DNA from: Roseateles depolymerans
GTDB taxonomy: Bacteria; Pseudomonadota; Gammaproteobacteria; Burkholderiales; Burkholderiaceae_C
Assembly (NCBI RefSeq): GCF_003387155.1
Contig: NZ_QUMT01000002.1
Span: 377,694-441,693 of the forward strand
Reading direction: 5' to 3'
Length of the DNA: 64,000 nt
Below are positions 34,004 through 43,357 of the stretch, one piece after another. The notes below the pieces were generated by a model that did no database searches, was not told the origin of the DNA, and was given only the letters and a program-made list of their open reading frames with translations. Positions within the stretch are counted from its first letter, which is position 1. Each line of letters begins with the position of its first letter. A program made the position numbers and the translations under genes.

Positions 34004-34510
34004 TCACGGCGCCAACGCACCCAGGCGCTGCATCAGCCCGGCTGTGCCACTGCCGCCGCTGACATTCGGCGCCAAGGCCACTCGTCCCCCCCAGCTCGCG
34101 ACCAAGGTGGCCTCCGGCAGGCTGTCCAGCGGGCTCTCGAACTGGCCATGGCCGCCTTTGACATACACCTCTGGACGCAATGCCGCCAGCAAGGCGGCCG
34201 GCGTGTCCTCATCAAACCAGGTGACCCAGGACACGCAGCCCAGCGCCGCGACCACACGGGCCCGATCGCTGAGTGGGTGGACGGGGCCATCGCCAGTCGC
34301 CGACCCGGACCGGACCGACCGATCGCTGTGCAGCGCCACCACCAGGCAGCTGCCGTGGGCGCTTGCGGCCTCCAGGTCGCTCACATCGTTGACCTGCAGC
34401 AGATCAAAGACGCCGTGGGTGAACACCAGCGGCCGCGCCAGCCGTGGGGCCATGTCCAGCAGCCGTTCCGGCGGCAGGCATTTGAGGGAACTGTTCCACT
34501 TGTCGAGCAC
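34004..34510 (-). CDS. RfaE2/HldC-like nucleotidyltransferase with lost HxGH motif
   Basis: About 168 residues from a GTG at 34510 (GGAG 6 bp before). The order of segments follows the heptose-1-phosphate adenylyltransferase half of HldE: PLVFTHGVFDLL, then DLEAASAHGSCLVVALHSDR, HPLSDRARVVAAL and EVYVKGGHG. Where the family has the catalytic HxGH after the FDLL strand, this protein reads QVND, so both catalytic histidines are gone. It is probably inactive as an adenylyltransferase or has another role, such as binding or regulation. It lies between the hybrid kinase and the heptose kinase. Confidence 0.78.
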   Translation of the reverse strand: MLDKWNSSLKCLPPERLLDMAPRLARPLVFTHGVFDLLQVNDVSDLEAASAHGSCLVVALHSDRSVRSGSATGDGPVHPLSDRARVVAALGCVSWVTWFDEDTPAALLAALRPEVYVKGGHGQFESPLDSLPEATLVASWGGRVALAPNVSGGSGTAGLMQRLGALAP

Positions 34511-34577
34511 GTACTTCTCCCGGTGTGCCAGCAGAAAGAGCACACCGCATGCCTGAAGCCGTCTGCAAGATAGGGGG

Positions 34578-36998
34578 TCAGGCAGCCCGGGCCTGAGCGG
34601 GAGGGCGGTGCAGCGCCAGAAGTTGCAGCAGTTTGTCCGGGTCCACCGGTTTGGTGAGGTGGTGGTCGAAGCCGGCCTCCATTGCCTCGGAGCGGTCGGA
34701 CGCCTGTCCCCAGCCGGTGATCGCCACCAGCACCGGCGCATGCAGGTCGCCGCGGGCGCGCAGGCGGCGGGCCACCTCATTGCCGTCCAGTCGCGGCATG
34801 CCGATGTCCAGCAGGCAGGCGTCCGGCGCGGTCTGGTCGAACACTTCCAGGGCCTGTTCGCCGTCGAAGGCCAGCATCACCGAGTGGCCATGCAGGCGCA
34901 GCAGCTCGGCCAGGCTCTCGGCCGCGTCGCGGTTGTCGTCGGCGACCAGGATGTTGAGCGGTCCGCCGCGATAGCCAGCCAGGCGGCTCACCGGTTGCGA
35001 GGGGGCGGCCGCGGCGCGCAGCGGCAGGCGCACTTCAAAGCGGCTGCCGCAGCCCGGGCCATCGCTGTGGGCGCTGATGCGTCCGCCATGCAGCTCCACC
35101 AGCCCGCGTGTCAGCGCCAGGCCGATGCCCAGCCCTTCATTGACCCGTCCGCTCACCCGGCGAAGCTGGGTGAACATGTTGAACACCTCGCCCAGCGACT
35201 CCCGGGGAATGCCGATGCCGTTGTCGCAGACTTCGATCAGCACTTCACCAGCGCCGTCCCGCACACATCGGCTGGCGCGGATCACGAGCTGGCCGCCGGG
35301 CTCGGTGTACTTGGCCGCATTGGTGAGCAGGTTGGCGACCACCTGGGCCAGCCGCAGTGCGTCGCCTTCGAAGCGCAGCGGCTGGGCCGGCAGCTCCACC
35401 TGCAATTGGTGCTGGCGCCCTTCGATGGTGGGGCGGGCGGTCTCGACCGCCGATTCGATCACCGCATGCAGCTGCACTTCCTCCAGCCGCAGGCTGAGCG
35501 CGCCGCGGGTGATGCGGGAAATATCCAGCAGGTCGTCCAGCAGCAGGGCCATGTGCTGCACCTGCCGCTCAATGACGCCATGGCTCCAGCGCTTCTGGGC
35601 ATCGGTGGCTTGCGCGGCGCTGGAGAGCAGGGCGGCCTGCCGGATCGGCGCCAGCGGATTGCGCAGTTCATGGGCCAGCGTGGCCAGGAATTCATCCTTG
35701 CGGCGGTCGGCGGCCTGCAGCTCGGCCCGCGCCCGGGCCCGCTCCGCATGCACGATGATCTTGCGGGTGCACAGGTCGGTGAGGTCGGTTTCGCGCAGGG
35801 TGATGTCGTGCGGCTCGGGGAAGTGCACGCTGATCAGGCCCATCAGCTCGCCGCTGTCGCTCAGCAGGGGCGTGGTGTGCGCCGCGCCCAGGCCCAGCGA
35901 AGCCGCCAGCGCTCGCAGGTCCTGGCAGCGCGGATCGGTCTGGAAGTCGTTCACCACGACACGGCTGCGCTGCACCCGCGCCAGGCCGCAGCTGCCCCGA
36001 CCGGCGTCCATCAGGCGCTGCAGCTGGTCCAGTGCCTGAGCATCGTGGCCGACGGAGGCCTTGATCTTCAGCTGGCCATCGTCCTCGTCCACAAAGGCCA
36101 GCAGGCCGTGCTCCGCATGATGCAGCGCCACCACCACATCCAGCACCACCTGGAACTGCTGCACCAGCGGGCGCGGCTCCAGCAGCCGGGTGCTGAGCTC
36201 CTGCAGGCGGTGCAGGTCGTTGACCCGCACGCTCAGTTTTTCCTGCGTGTCCTTGAGCTGGTTCTCCATGCGCTTGCGTTCGGTGATGTCCGCCACCGCG
36301 CCCCGCACATGGGTCACCTGCAGGTCGTCACGGATCAGGCGCACCCGCAGCAGCAGCCATTTCATGCCGTCCGGGGACGGCCAGGCCAGCTCATGCTCGA
36401 ACCGGTCGCCCTGCCGGTGCAGCAGATGTTCCTGCGCCAGTCGGGCCTGGGCCACGAGCTGCGGCGGGAAGCGGGAGAGCAGGGCCAGGGCGGGCATGGC
36501 CCGGTCCGGTGCGGTCACGCCGCACAGCCGTGCCAGCGGCGGGCTCACGTACAGCGTGCCGGCCACCTTGTCGAATTCAAAGAGGCCGACGTCGGTCTCT
36601 TCCGCCAGCAGGCGCAGCCGCGCCTGGGCCTGCGCGGTACGCAAACCTCCCTGTCGCAGCCGCTCTCCCAGGGCGAGCAGCAGCACGCCATAGATCAGAT
36701 AGGCGGCGATGGTGACCCGTCCGTCGTTGGACTGATGCCAGAAGGCCTGGAAGGACGCCTCGTCCATGCCGGCGCTGGCCAGACCCGCCAGCAGCACCAC
36801 CGCGCCCGGGATGGGGCCGAACCAGACCGCTGCCAGCGCCACCGCCGGCAGGAAGAACAGAAAGGGCTCGCCCTTGCCGATCAGGGGCTGGGCCAGCCAT
36901 TGCAGCAGCATGGCCAGCAGCGCCAGGCCCACCACAAAGGCCAGCCGCAGCAGGAGTTGTCTGCTCGCATCGCTGAGCAGCATGAATCGGACCTTCAT
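34578..36998 (-). CDS. Membrane hybrid histidine kinase (DUF4118-PAS-GAF-HisKA-HATPase-REC)
   Basis: About 806 residues from the ATG at 36998; 36983 is an alternative with AAGG upstream. The N-terminus has three or four membrane segments of the KdpD-like DUF4118 type (residues 15-110). A PAS domain (about 125-242), a GAF domain (265-420), the phospho-acceptor His443 in FLATLAHELRNPL, an ATPase domain with NLLTNAAKYT and DNGIGIP, and a C-terminal receiver with the acceptor Asp in CLLDIGMPRLDG follow. It reads a cytoplasmic or membrane cue. It diverges from a sigma-54-dependent exported-protein gene and a sigma-54 activator, a possible partner. Confidence 0.92.
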   Translation of the reverse strand: MKVRFMLLSDASRQLLLRLAFVVGLALLAMLLQWLAQPLIGKGEPFLFFLPAVALAAVWFGPIPGAVVLLAGLASAGMDEASFQAFWHQSNDGRVTIAAYLIYGVLLLALGERLRQGGLRTAQAQARLRLLAEETDVGLFEFDKVAGTLYVSPPLARLCGVTAPDRAMPALALLSRFPPQLVAQARLAQEHLLHRQGDRFEHELAWPSPDGMKWLLLRVRLIRDDLQVTHVRGAVADITERKRMENQLKDTQEKLSVRVNDLHRLQELSTRLLEPRPLVQQFQVVLDVVVALHHAEHGLLAFVDEDDGQLKIKASVGHDAQALDQLQRLMDAGRGSCGLARVQRSRVVVNDFQTDPRCQDLRALAASLGLGAAHTTPLLSDSGELMGLISVHFPEPHDITLRETDLTDLCTRKIIVHAERARARAELQAADRRKDEFLATLAHELRNPLAPIRQAALLSSAAQATDAQKRWSHGVIERQVQHMALLLDDLLDISRITRGALSLRLEEVQLHAVIESAVETARPTIEGRQHQLQVELPAQPLRFEGDALRLAQVVANLLTNAAKYTEPGGQLVIRASRCVRDGAGEVLIEVCDNGIGIPRESLGEVFNMFTQLRRVSGRVNEGLGIGLALTRGLVELHGGRISAHSDGPGCGSRFEVRLPLRAAAAPSQPVSRLAGYRGGPLNILVADDNRDAAESLAELLRLHGHSVMLAFDGEQALEVFDQTAPDACLLDIGMPRLDGNEVARRLRARGDLHAPVLVAITGWGQASDRSEAMEAGFDHHLTKPVDPDKLLQLLALHRPPAQARAA

Positions 36999-37120
36999 TC
37001 GAACACTTTCAGCCGGCTGCACCGCACAAGCCGGGTCAAGCGGATTGAAACATTTGATGGGGCCCAGACCGTAAAAAACTGCCCACAACTTCGTGGCAAA
37101 TGGTCACCGAACGTTTTTGC

Positions 37121-37136
37121 AGGCACGGTATTTGCC
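37121..37136 (+). promoter_or_regulatory. Sigma-54 -24/-12 promoter
   Basis: AGGCACGGTATTTGCC has a complete GGCACG box, four bases and TTGC. Predicted transcript start near 37147, 100 bp before the start codon of the small exported protein. Confidence 0.72.
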
Positions 37137-37246
37137 CCTTTTGTCCGGTTGTAGGGCGCGCCGGTCGATGCTGGCCTGAGTCCTGCAGAAACAAGCAAAC
37201 GGGCTGCCGTGCAGCCTTTCATTCACGCATTCGAGGGGAGATGGAC

Positions 37247-37561
37247 ATGTGCCTGCGCAAGCTGGCTGGAGTGATGCCGCTACTGGTGGCAACGTCGATG
37301 GTCTGGGCACAGGACACGGCGGCGCCCGTGACGGTCGCTGCACTGGACACGTCCTCCAAAAGCGGCGGGCCCGTGGGCGCGCCGGTGCCGGGCACTCTCA
37401 CGGGCCGCGCGGCAGGCGCGACCGCGACTGCGCAGCCGCAAGTGGCGGTCCCCACCCCTCAGGAGCCCAATGCCCCTCGCGACCTCAAGGGCTTGACCGC
37501 CCTGGTGGGAGGATTGGCGCTGGTGGGGTGGTTTCAGCGACGCCGCTCCGGCGCACGCTGA
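37247..37561 (+). CDS. Small exported protein with C-terminal membrane segment and Arg tail
   Basis: About 104 residues. I choose the second ATG (37247) because GGGGAG lies 6 bp before it and directly abuts the first. A signal peptide (residues 1-20, ending VWAQ) is followed by a Thr/Pro/Ala/Gly-rich disordered region and then LTALVGGLALVGWF plus QRRRSGAR. A C-terminal hydrophobic segment with an Arg-rich end resembles PEP-CTERM-type sorting tails, but the PEP motif itself is not seen. It lies directly downstream of a perfect sigma-54 element and upstream of a sigma-54 activator gene. Confidence 0.72.
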   Translation: MCLRKLAGVMPLLVATSMVWAQDTAAPVTVAALDTSSKSGGPVGAPVPGTLTGRAAGATATAQPQVAVPTPQEPNAPRDLKGLTALVGGLALVGWFQRRRSGAR

Positions 37562-37866
37562 AAGCCGATGAGTGCCCGCTGAATGCCGTTGAACAGGGCC
37601 GTCCACCGAACAGGTGACACGGAATTTTTTTCAAATTCCTCCGGCCAAGGGGTGCTTCCGGTGCGTGGTTGCTGCAAGAATAAGCCACGGCTTTCAAGTG
37701 ACAACAATTCACGTCACCGGGCCGGCGAAGCGCTTGTCATGCGCGTCGCTCGACCTCTCCCCCGATTCCATCGATTCCATCGAAACGGCTGATTCAGTGT
37801 TCGAAACAGCCGAGTACCCCGGCCGGGCGGCCTGTGCCGCCGGGCCCAACACCTAAGGACGTTGCG
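37562..37866. other. 305-bp leader region of the sigma-54 activator gene
   Basis: No gene seen. It contains a perfect inverted repeat (GGAATTT 37621-37627, AAATTCC 37633-37639), a tandem CGATTCCAT (37763-37771, 37772-37780) and a direct repeat TCGAAACRGCYGA at 37780-37792 and 37801-37813, spaced by exactly 21 bp. No -24/-12 element was found here. Confidence 0.5.
37780..37813 (+). promoter_or_regulatory. Two direct repeats 21 bp apart, candidate regulator binding sites
   Basis: TCGAAACGGCTGA and TCGAAACAGCCGA lie on the same face of the helix (two turns apart), 54 bp before the start of the sigma-54 activator gene. This arrangement suits a dimeric activator or autorepressor. Confidence 0.4.
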
Positions 37867-39360
<1,494 letters not shown>

Positions 39361-39400
39361 TCCTCCGCACACGACAACAGCCACCGAGGCGACAAAGGGC

Positions 39401-39452
39401 CGGGGCCCCAGCGCAGCGCACAACGCTGCGGTGGCGGCCCCGAGTTCTTTTT
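39401..39452 (+). terminator. Intrinsic terminator after the sigma-54 activator
   Basis: Outer stem CGGGGCC / GGCCCCG, inner stem CGCAGCG / CGCTGCG, then TTCTTTTT. Confidence 0.8.
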
Positions 39453-39468
39453 GGGCATGCGGCCTGCC
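39453..39468 (+). promoter_or_regulatory. Sigma-54-like element for topoisomerase IB
   Basis: GGGCATGCGGCCTGCC has a full GGCATG box, correct spacing and CTGC in place of TTGC. It begins directly after the terminator; predicted transcript start near 39479, 27 bp before the ATG. Confidence 0.5.
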
Positions 39469-39505
39469 TCCACAGCGCATCCATGGCTTTCCTGCAGAGG
39501 ATCAC

Positions 39506-40717
39506 ATGCCCCTGTGCTGGGTCTCCGATGTTGAACCGGGTCTGCGCCGCCTGCGCACGGCCAAGGGTTTCCGGTATGTCGACGCCAACGGCCGCGCGGT
39601 GCGGGACGCCGCCGTCATCCGCCGCATCCAGAAGCTGGCGATTCCCCCGGCCTATGAGGACGTGTGGATCTGCCCGCGCGAGGACGGTCACCTGCAGGCC
39701 ACCGGGCGCGACGCGCGCGGCCGCAAGCAGTACCGCTATCACCCCGACTGGATGCAGGAGCGGGGCGAGAACAAGTTCGGCCTGCTGAGCGACTTCGCCC
39801 TGCGCCTGCCGCGCCTGCGACGACAGGTGCAGCGGCGCCTGCGGGCCGGCGGCCTGGACCGCGAACGCGTGGTGGCCGCACTGGTGCGGCTGCTCGACCG
39901 CACCTGGATGCGCATCGGCGGCCGCGAATATGCCCGCCAGAATGGCTCCTACGGCTTGAGCACGCTGCTGTGCCGTCATGTGAAGGTCAGCGGGGATGCC
40001 TTGATGCTCAGCTTCGTCGGCAAGAGCGGCGTGCGGCATCAGCTGGCGGTGAAGGACGAACAGGTGGCGGCGCTGGTGCGTCGCTGCCGGGACCTGCCCG
40101 GCAAGGAGCTGTTCGGCTACGAGGACGAGCAGGGGCAGCCCCATCGCATCGATGCGTCCGACGTCAATGAATGGCTGGCCCGGCTGGGCGGCGAAGTGTG
40201 CAGTGCGAAGGTGTTCCGCACCTGGCATGCGAGCGTGCTCGCGCTGGACCTGCTGTGTGGCCATGCCCGCGCGGGTACGGCGCCTGGCGTGGCTTTGAAG
40301 GACACGCTGGTGCAGGTGTCCACCCGGCTGGGCAATACGGTGGCGGTGTGCCGGAAGTCCTATGTGCATCCGGGCGTGCTGGCGCTGGCGCAGGCGGACA
40401 CGCTGCCCACGCTGCTGGACCAGCGCTGGGTGCGCCAACCGCCGTCCGCGGCGGGCCTGAGCCTGGCGGAGCGGCGCCTGTTGGGGCTGTTGCGGGCGGC
40501 GGCCAAGGACCAAGCCAAGGCGCAGGCCGCGGCCGAGGAGCCGCTGGCCCGCACGCTCAAGCGGTCGCTGCGGCGCTCTGCGGAGGTAGGGGCGACGCGG
40601 CCCGCAGGGAAGACGACGACGCGGAGGGCGACTGCGCCGTCGACGCCATCACCGGCAGTGAGCGCACCGGTGAAGACCGCACGAAAGAAGACAAGCGCTG
40701 CAGCCGCGACAGCGTAG
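39506..40717 (+). CDS. DNA topoisomerase IB (poxvirus-like)
   Basis: About 403 residues from the ATG at 39506 (GAGG 6 bp before). This is the bacterial homologue of eukaryotic and poxvirus type IB topoisomerase, which relaxes supercoils through a 3'-phosphotyrosine. Catalytic parts visible are RTWMRIGGREYARQNGSYGL, the RTWHAS segment and the active Tyr in CRKSYVHPGVL. The C-terminal 80 residues are Ala/Lys/Arg-rich and overlap the convergent gmhB gene by 161 bp. Bacterial copies are sporadic and their role is not well defined. Confidence 0.92.
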   Translation: MPLCWVSDVEPGLRRLRTAKGFRYVDANGRAVRDAAVIRRIQKLAIPPAYEDVWICPREDGHLQATGRDARGRKQYRYHPDWMQERGENKFGLLSDFALRLPRLRRQVQRRLRAGGLDRERVVAALVRLLDRTWMRIGGREYARQNGSYGLSTLLCRHVKVSGDALMLSFVGKSGVRHQLAVKDEQVAALVRRCRDLPGKELFGYEDEQGQPHRIDASDVNEWLARLGGEVCSAKVFRTWHASVLALDLLCGHARAGTAPGVALKDTLVQVSTRLGNTVAVCRKSYVHPGVLALAQADTLPTLLDQRWVRQPPSAAGLSLAERRLLGLLRAAAKDQAKAQAAAEEPLARTLKRSLRRSAEVGATRPAGKTTTRRATAPSTPSPAVSAPVKTARKKTSAAAATA

Positions 40718-41489
40718 AGGGCGCCTGCAAGGAGGCGGAGGAAGAGGCAGAGGATGCGGCAGACGAAGACAGTGCCGAACGTGCGGTCGAAGCTGCCGAA
40801 GCCGTTGAATGCGTCTGCGAAGACGGCTCCGCCGACGCGCTGCCCGACGTCTGTTCCGAAGAGGTCCCCGGCGGCATCGCATCGGCCTTCATCGCCGCCA
40901 GCAGATGCTCCGCCAGTGCCGGCCACGACGTGAAGGTGCCAGAGGGCTCGCGCAGCGGTGAGCGGCGCCATTCGGTTTCGCCGCCGCTGTCGAAGAGCAG
41001 GCCGCGCGCGCCGGCGCGGTGGCCCGCTTCCACATCATCCAGGGTGTCGCCCACCATCCAGGAGCGCGCCAGGTCCAGATGATGCGCGCGGGCGGCGCGG
41101 ATGAGCATGCCCGGTGCGGGCTTGCGGCACAAACAGGCCGGACGGCCCTTGGCATCCGGGCTGTGCGGGCAGACCGCCACATCGTCGATCACCACGCCGA
41201 ACTCGTCTTTCAGGCGGCGCAGCAGCACTTCCTGCAAGCGGGCGAACTGGGCGCGGGTGAAGAGCCCCTTGGCGATGCCGGCCTGGTTGGTCACGATGAC
41301 CAGCGACAGGCCCGCCTCGCGCAGCCGTGCCAGCGCTTCCCCGGCGCCGGGCATGAAACGCAACTGGGACGGGTCCACGTTGTAGGGCACGTTCTCGATC
41401 AGCGTCCCATCCTTGTCCAGGAACAGGCAGGGACGCAGCGGCCGGGCCGGTGAACCGGTGAAGGTGTCGGTGGGGAGGAAGGTGGTCAA
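40557..41489 (-). CDS. gmhB: Heptose-1,7-bisphosphate 7-phosphatase GmhB with long tail
   Basis: A 310-residue HAD phosphatase. The catalytic motif is LFLDKDGTLIENVPYN, the zinc loop is CPHSPDAKGRPACLCRKP, and motif III/IV is SWMVGDTLDDVEAG. It removes the 7-phosphate in ADP-heptose synthesis. The enzyme is complete by about residue 205; the remaining hundred residues are Ser/Ala-rich and encoded opposite the C-terminus of topoisomerase IB. Such a tail is unusual for GmhB and may be an artefact of lost stop codons. The start overlaps the dehydrogenase stop as ATGA. Confidence 0.88.
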   Translation of the reverse strand: MTTFLPTDTFTGSPARPLRPCLFLDKDGTLIENVPYNVDPSQLRFMPGAGEALARLREAGLSLVIVTNQAGIAKGLFTRAQFARLQEVLLRRLKDEFGVVIDDVAVCPHSPDAKGRPACLCRKPAPGMLIRAARAHHLDLARSWMVGDTLDDVEAGHRAGARGLLFDSGGETEWRRSPLREPSGTFTSWPALAEHLLAAMKADAMPPGTSSEQTSGSASAEPSSQTHSTASAASTARSALSSSAASSASSSASLQAPSTLSRLQRLSSFVRSSPVRSLPVMASTAQSPSASSSSLRAASPLPPQSAAATA

Positions 41490-42292
41490 GGCCAGGAGCT
41501 TTCAAGGGTGGGCAGGACCGTCAACTCGGGAATGACGGTGCCCTCGGGCTGTTGAAGCACGTAGCGGACAGCTCGGGCCACGTGGATGGGATCCTGCAGA
41601 CGCGTTTCGTCAATGCCCGGGAAACGGTCCAGCAGGAAAGGGGTCTTCATGCCGCCGGCGACGATGGCGCTCACACGCACATGCTTGTCGCGCAGTTCGG
41701 CATGCAGCGCATGCGAGAGGCCCAGCAGGCCCCACTTGGTGGCGTGATAGGCGCTGGCATTGGGCCAGGCACGCTTGGACGCCGTGGAGGCGATGTTGAC
41801 GATGTGGCCGCCGCCGCCCTGGCGGAACATCTGCGCGCTGGCGTACTTGGCCATCATCATCGGGCCGGAGAGGTTGGTGTTGAGCACCCGCTGCCAGTCC
41901 TCGATGCTGAGCTCGGACAGCGGGGCGGTCACGTCGATGGCGGCGTTGTTGATCAGCGCATCCACACGGCCGAAGCGCTGGGCGACGGCGTCCACCACAT
42001 CGGCGCACTGGCGCGGATCGGTCACGTCCAGCGCCATGGGCATGGCCTGGATGTCGCGCTCGCCCAGCAGGGCGGCACGGTCCTGCGCGCGCTGCAGGTC
42101 GATGTCGGCCAGCACCACGCGCATGCCGCTTTCGCCCAGCACCTGCGCAATGGCAGCGCCCAGTCCACGGCTGCCGCCGGTGATCAGGGCCACCTGACCG
42201 TGCAGGGAGGCCAGGTCAAAGGGCTGCGGGGACGCTTCCGGCGCAGGGACGGAATAGGACGGGGCGGTGGTCTCGGTCGGGGTGTCGATCAT
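41486..42292 (-). CDS. Short-chain dehydrogenase/reductase
   Basis: About 268 residues from the ATG at 42292. Classical SDR: cofactor motif ITGGSRGLGAAIA, NNAAIDV, catalytic Ser in NIASTASKRAW and YHATKWGLLGLS. Asp after the second strand (LADIDL) suggests NAD rather than NADP. The substrate is unknown. Translational coupling to gmhB suggests a carbohydrate-related step. The frame continues upstream, but the extra 74 residues have shadow-like composition. Confidence 0.88.
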   Translation of the reverse strand: MIDTPTETTAPSYSVPAPEASPQPFDLASLHGQVALITGGSRGLGAAIAQVLGESGMRVVLADIDLQRAQDRAALLGERDIQAMPMALDVTDPRQCADVVDAVAQRFGRVDALINNAAIDVTAPLSELSIEDWQRVLNTNLSGPMMMAKYASAQMFRQGGGGHIVNIASTASKRAWPNASAYHATKWGLLGLSHALHAELRDKHVRVSAIVAGGMKTPFLLDRFPGIDETRLQDPIHVARAVRYVLQQPEGTVIPELTVLPTLESSWP

Positions 42293-42432
42293 GGTCGGAA
42301 TCCTGTGGGTGTTCGGGTGCTGGCAGTGCCGTCGCTGAGCGCCGCAGTTCGCGCCAAGGCGATGGCTGCAGCGGCGGGGTGCGTCCCGGTCGGGCGGGAG
42401 GGCGCGGCGGTGCCAGGGTGCTTTGTCGTCAT

Positions 42433-42448
42433 GGCAGGCGGCGTGCCG
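42433..42448 (-). promoter_or_regulatory. Sigma-54-like element for the SDR-gmhB operon
   Basis: The minus strand reads CGGCACGCCGCCTGCC: full GGCACG, correct spacing, CTGC at -12. Predicted leader about 130 nt. Confidence 0.45.
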
Positions 42449-42565
42449 TTGACAAGACCAGGCCGGCCCGGCCCACGCCACCTGAAACGAGGACAGCGCC
42501 GATCCGCTCGCCACCGCCCTTGATTCCTGCGTGTCACGCCCGCATTCACCGCAACGAGGCGGCTG

Positions 42566-42652
42566 TCACCGGGCCCGGTCTGCGGCCTCCCACACCAGGG
42601 TGCGCATCTGCTGCGCCAGGATGTCCGTCAGGAAGCGGGGGCCTTCGGTCAT
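42566..42652 (-). CDS. 28-aa small protein coupled to the receiver gene
   Basis: A tiny frame (MTEGPRFLTDILAQQMRTLV, then a short charged end) whose ATG overlaps the receiver gene's stop as ATGA and has GGAGG just before it. The predicted product is one amphipathic helix. The coupling and ribosome site argue that it is translated; function unknown. Confidence 0.45.
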   Translation of the reverse strand: MTEGPRFLTDILAQQMRTLVWEAADRAR

Positions 42653-43200
42653 CGGACCTCCGGACGGAAGGCCGGCAGGTGAGGGCGGTGGGCCGCCAGC
42701 GGCGAGCTGAACGCTTGAGGCAGCGGGGCAGCGTGGCGGGTGAGGTCGGGCAGCCCGCCGTCGGTGCGACCACGGCCGTCCTCTTCCATCGCGCCACCTT
42801 CCCGGCCGCCCGGGCCGGACCAGGCGCCCTTGGGCGGCGGCAGCAGTTCCGCCAGGCGCGCCAGGGTGCGCCGCACATCCAGCGGCTTGGGCCACATTTC
42901 CTGGAAACCGGCACCCAGGGCGTCAAAGTCCGAATCCGCGGTCACGGCAATGGCCGGCACACGCGCCCAGCCGCGACGCATGCGCAGCAGTTTCAGCAGT
43001 TCGGAGCCGTGGCAATCCGGCAGATTCAGGTCGATCAGCAAGAGCGACGGCTGCAGGCGGGCGCTCAGGCGCCAGGCGGGCATGCCCGCCTCGGCCACGT
43101 GCAGACGCAGGTCCCGGCGTTGCTCAAACATCGCTTCCATCACGATGACGTTGAGCGGGCTGTCCTCCACGTACAGCACTGAGGTGAGACCGTCGTTCAT
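42649..43200 (-). CDS. Receiver-only response regulator
   Basis: A 183-residue protein with a single receiver domain (residues 5-125): acidic pair 12-13, acceptor Asp57 in LLLIDLNLPDCHG, Thr in AIAVTAD and Lys in MWPKPLD. The C-terminal 60 residues are Gly/Pro/Arg-rich without a DNA-binding domain. It resembles the receivers of hybrid kinases and may act in a phosphorelay. AAGGAG lies before the ATG, and a perfect sigma-54 element is 50 bp upstream. Confidence 0.88.
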   Translation of the reverse strand: MNDGLTSVLYVEDSPLNVIVMEAMFEQRRDLRLHVAEAGMPAWRLSARLQPSLLLIDLNLPDCHGSELLKLLRMRRGWARVPAIAVTADSDFDALGAGFQEMWPKPLDVRRTLARLAELLPPPKGAWSGPGGREGGAMEEDGRGRTDGGLPDLTRHAAPLPQAFSSPLAAHRPHLPAFRPEVR

Positions 43201-43250
43201 CTTGTCGCTCCTTCCCTTGCGAAGATCAGGTCAGTGAATCCGGGGACATC

Positions 43251-43266
43251 GGCAAGCGCCGTGCCC
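43251..43266 (-). promoter_or_regulatory. Sigma-54 -24/-12 promoter for the receiver-only gene
   Basis: The minus strand reads GGGCACGGCGCTTGCC, a full GGCACG-N4-TTGC match. Predicted transcript start near 43240, leader 40 nt. Confidence 0.72.
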
Positions 43267-43293
43267 ACTGAATCTCGCCCCACGGTTCGCCAT

Positions 43294-43309
43294 GGGCACC
43301 GCCCTTGCC
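43294..43309 (+). promoter_or_regulatory. Sigma-54 -24/-12 promoter, divergent from 43251-43266
   Basis: GGGCACCGCCCTTGCC: GGCAC, five bases, TTGC. Predicted transcript start near 43320 before the gene at 43358. Only 27 bp separate it from the minus-strand element. Confidence 0.62.
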
Positions 43310-43357
43310 TGATGCAGGGCTTCGAGCCGATGGCTCCTGGACTGCGAGGGACTTCCC

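Noticed and set aside
34608..37154. 848-codon plus-strand frame opposite the hybrid kinase
   Set aside because: Antisense shadow of a gene with complete PAS, GAF, kinase and receiver motifs; the composition is not protein-like.
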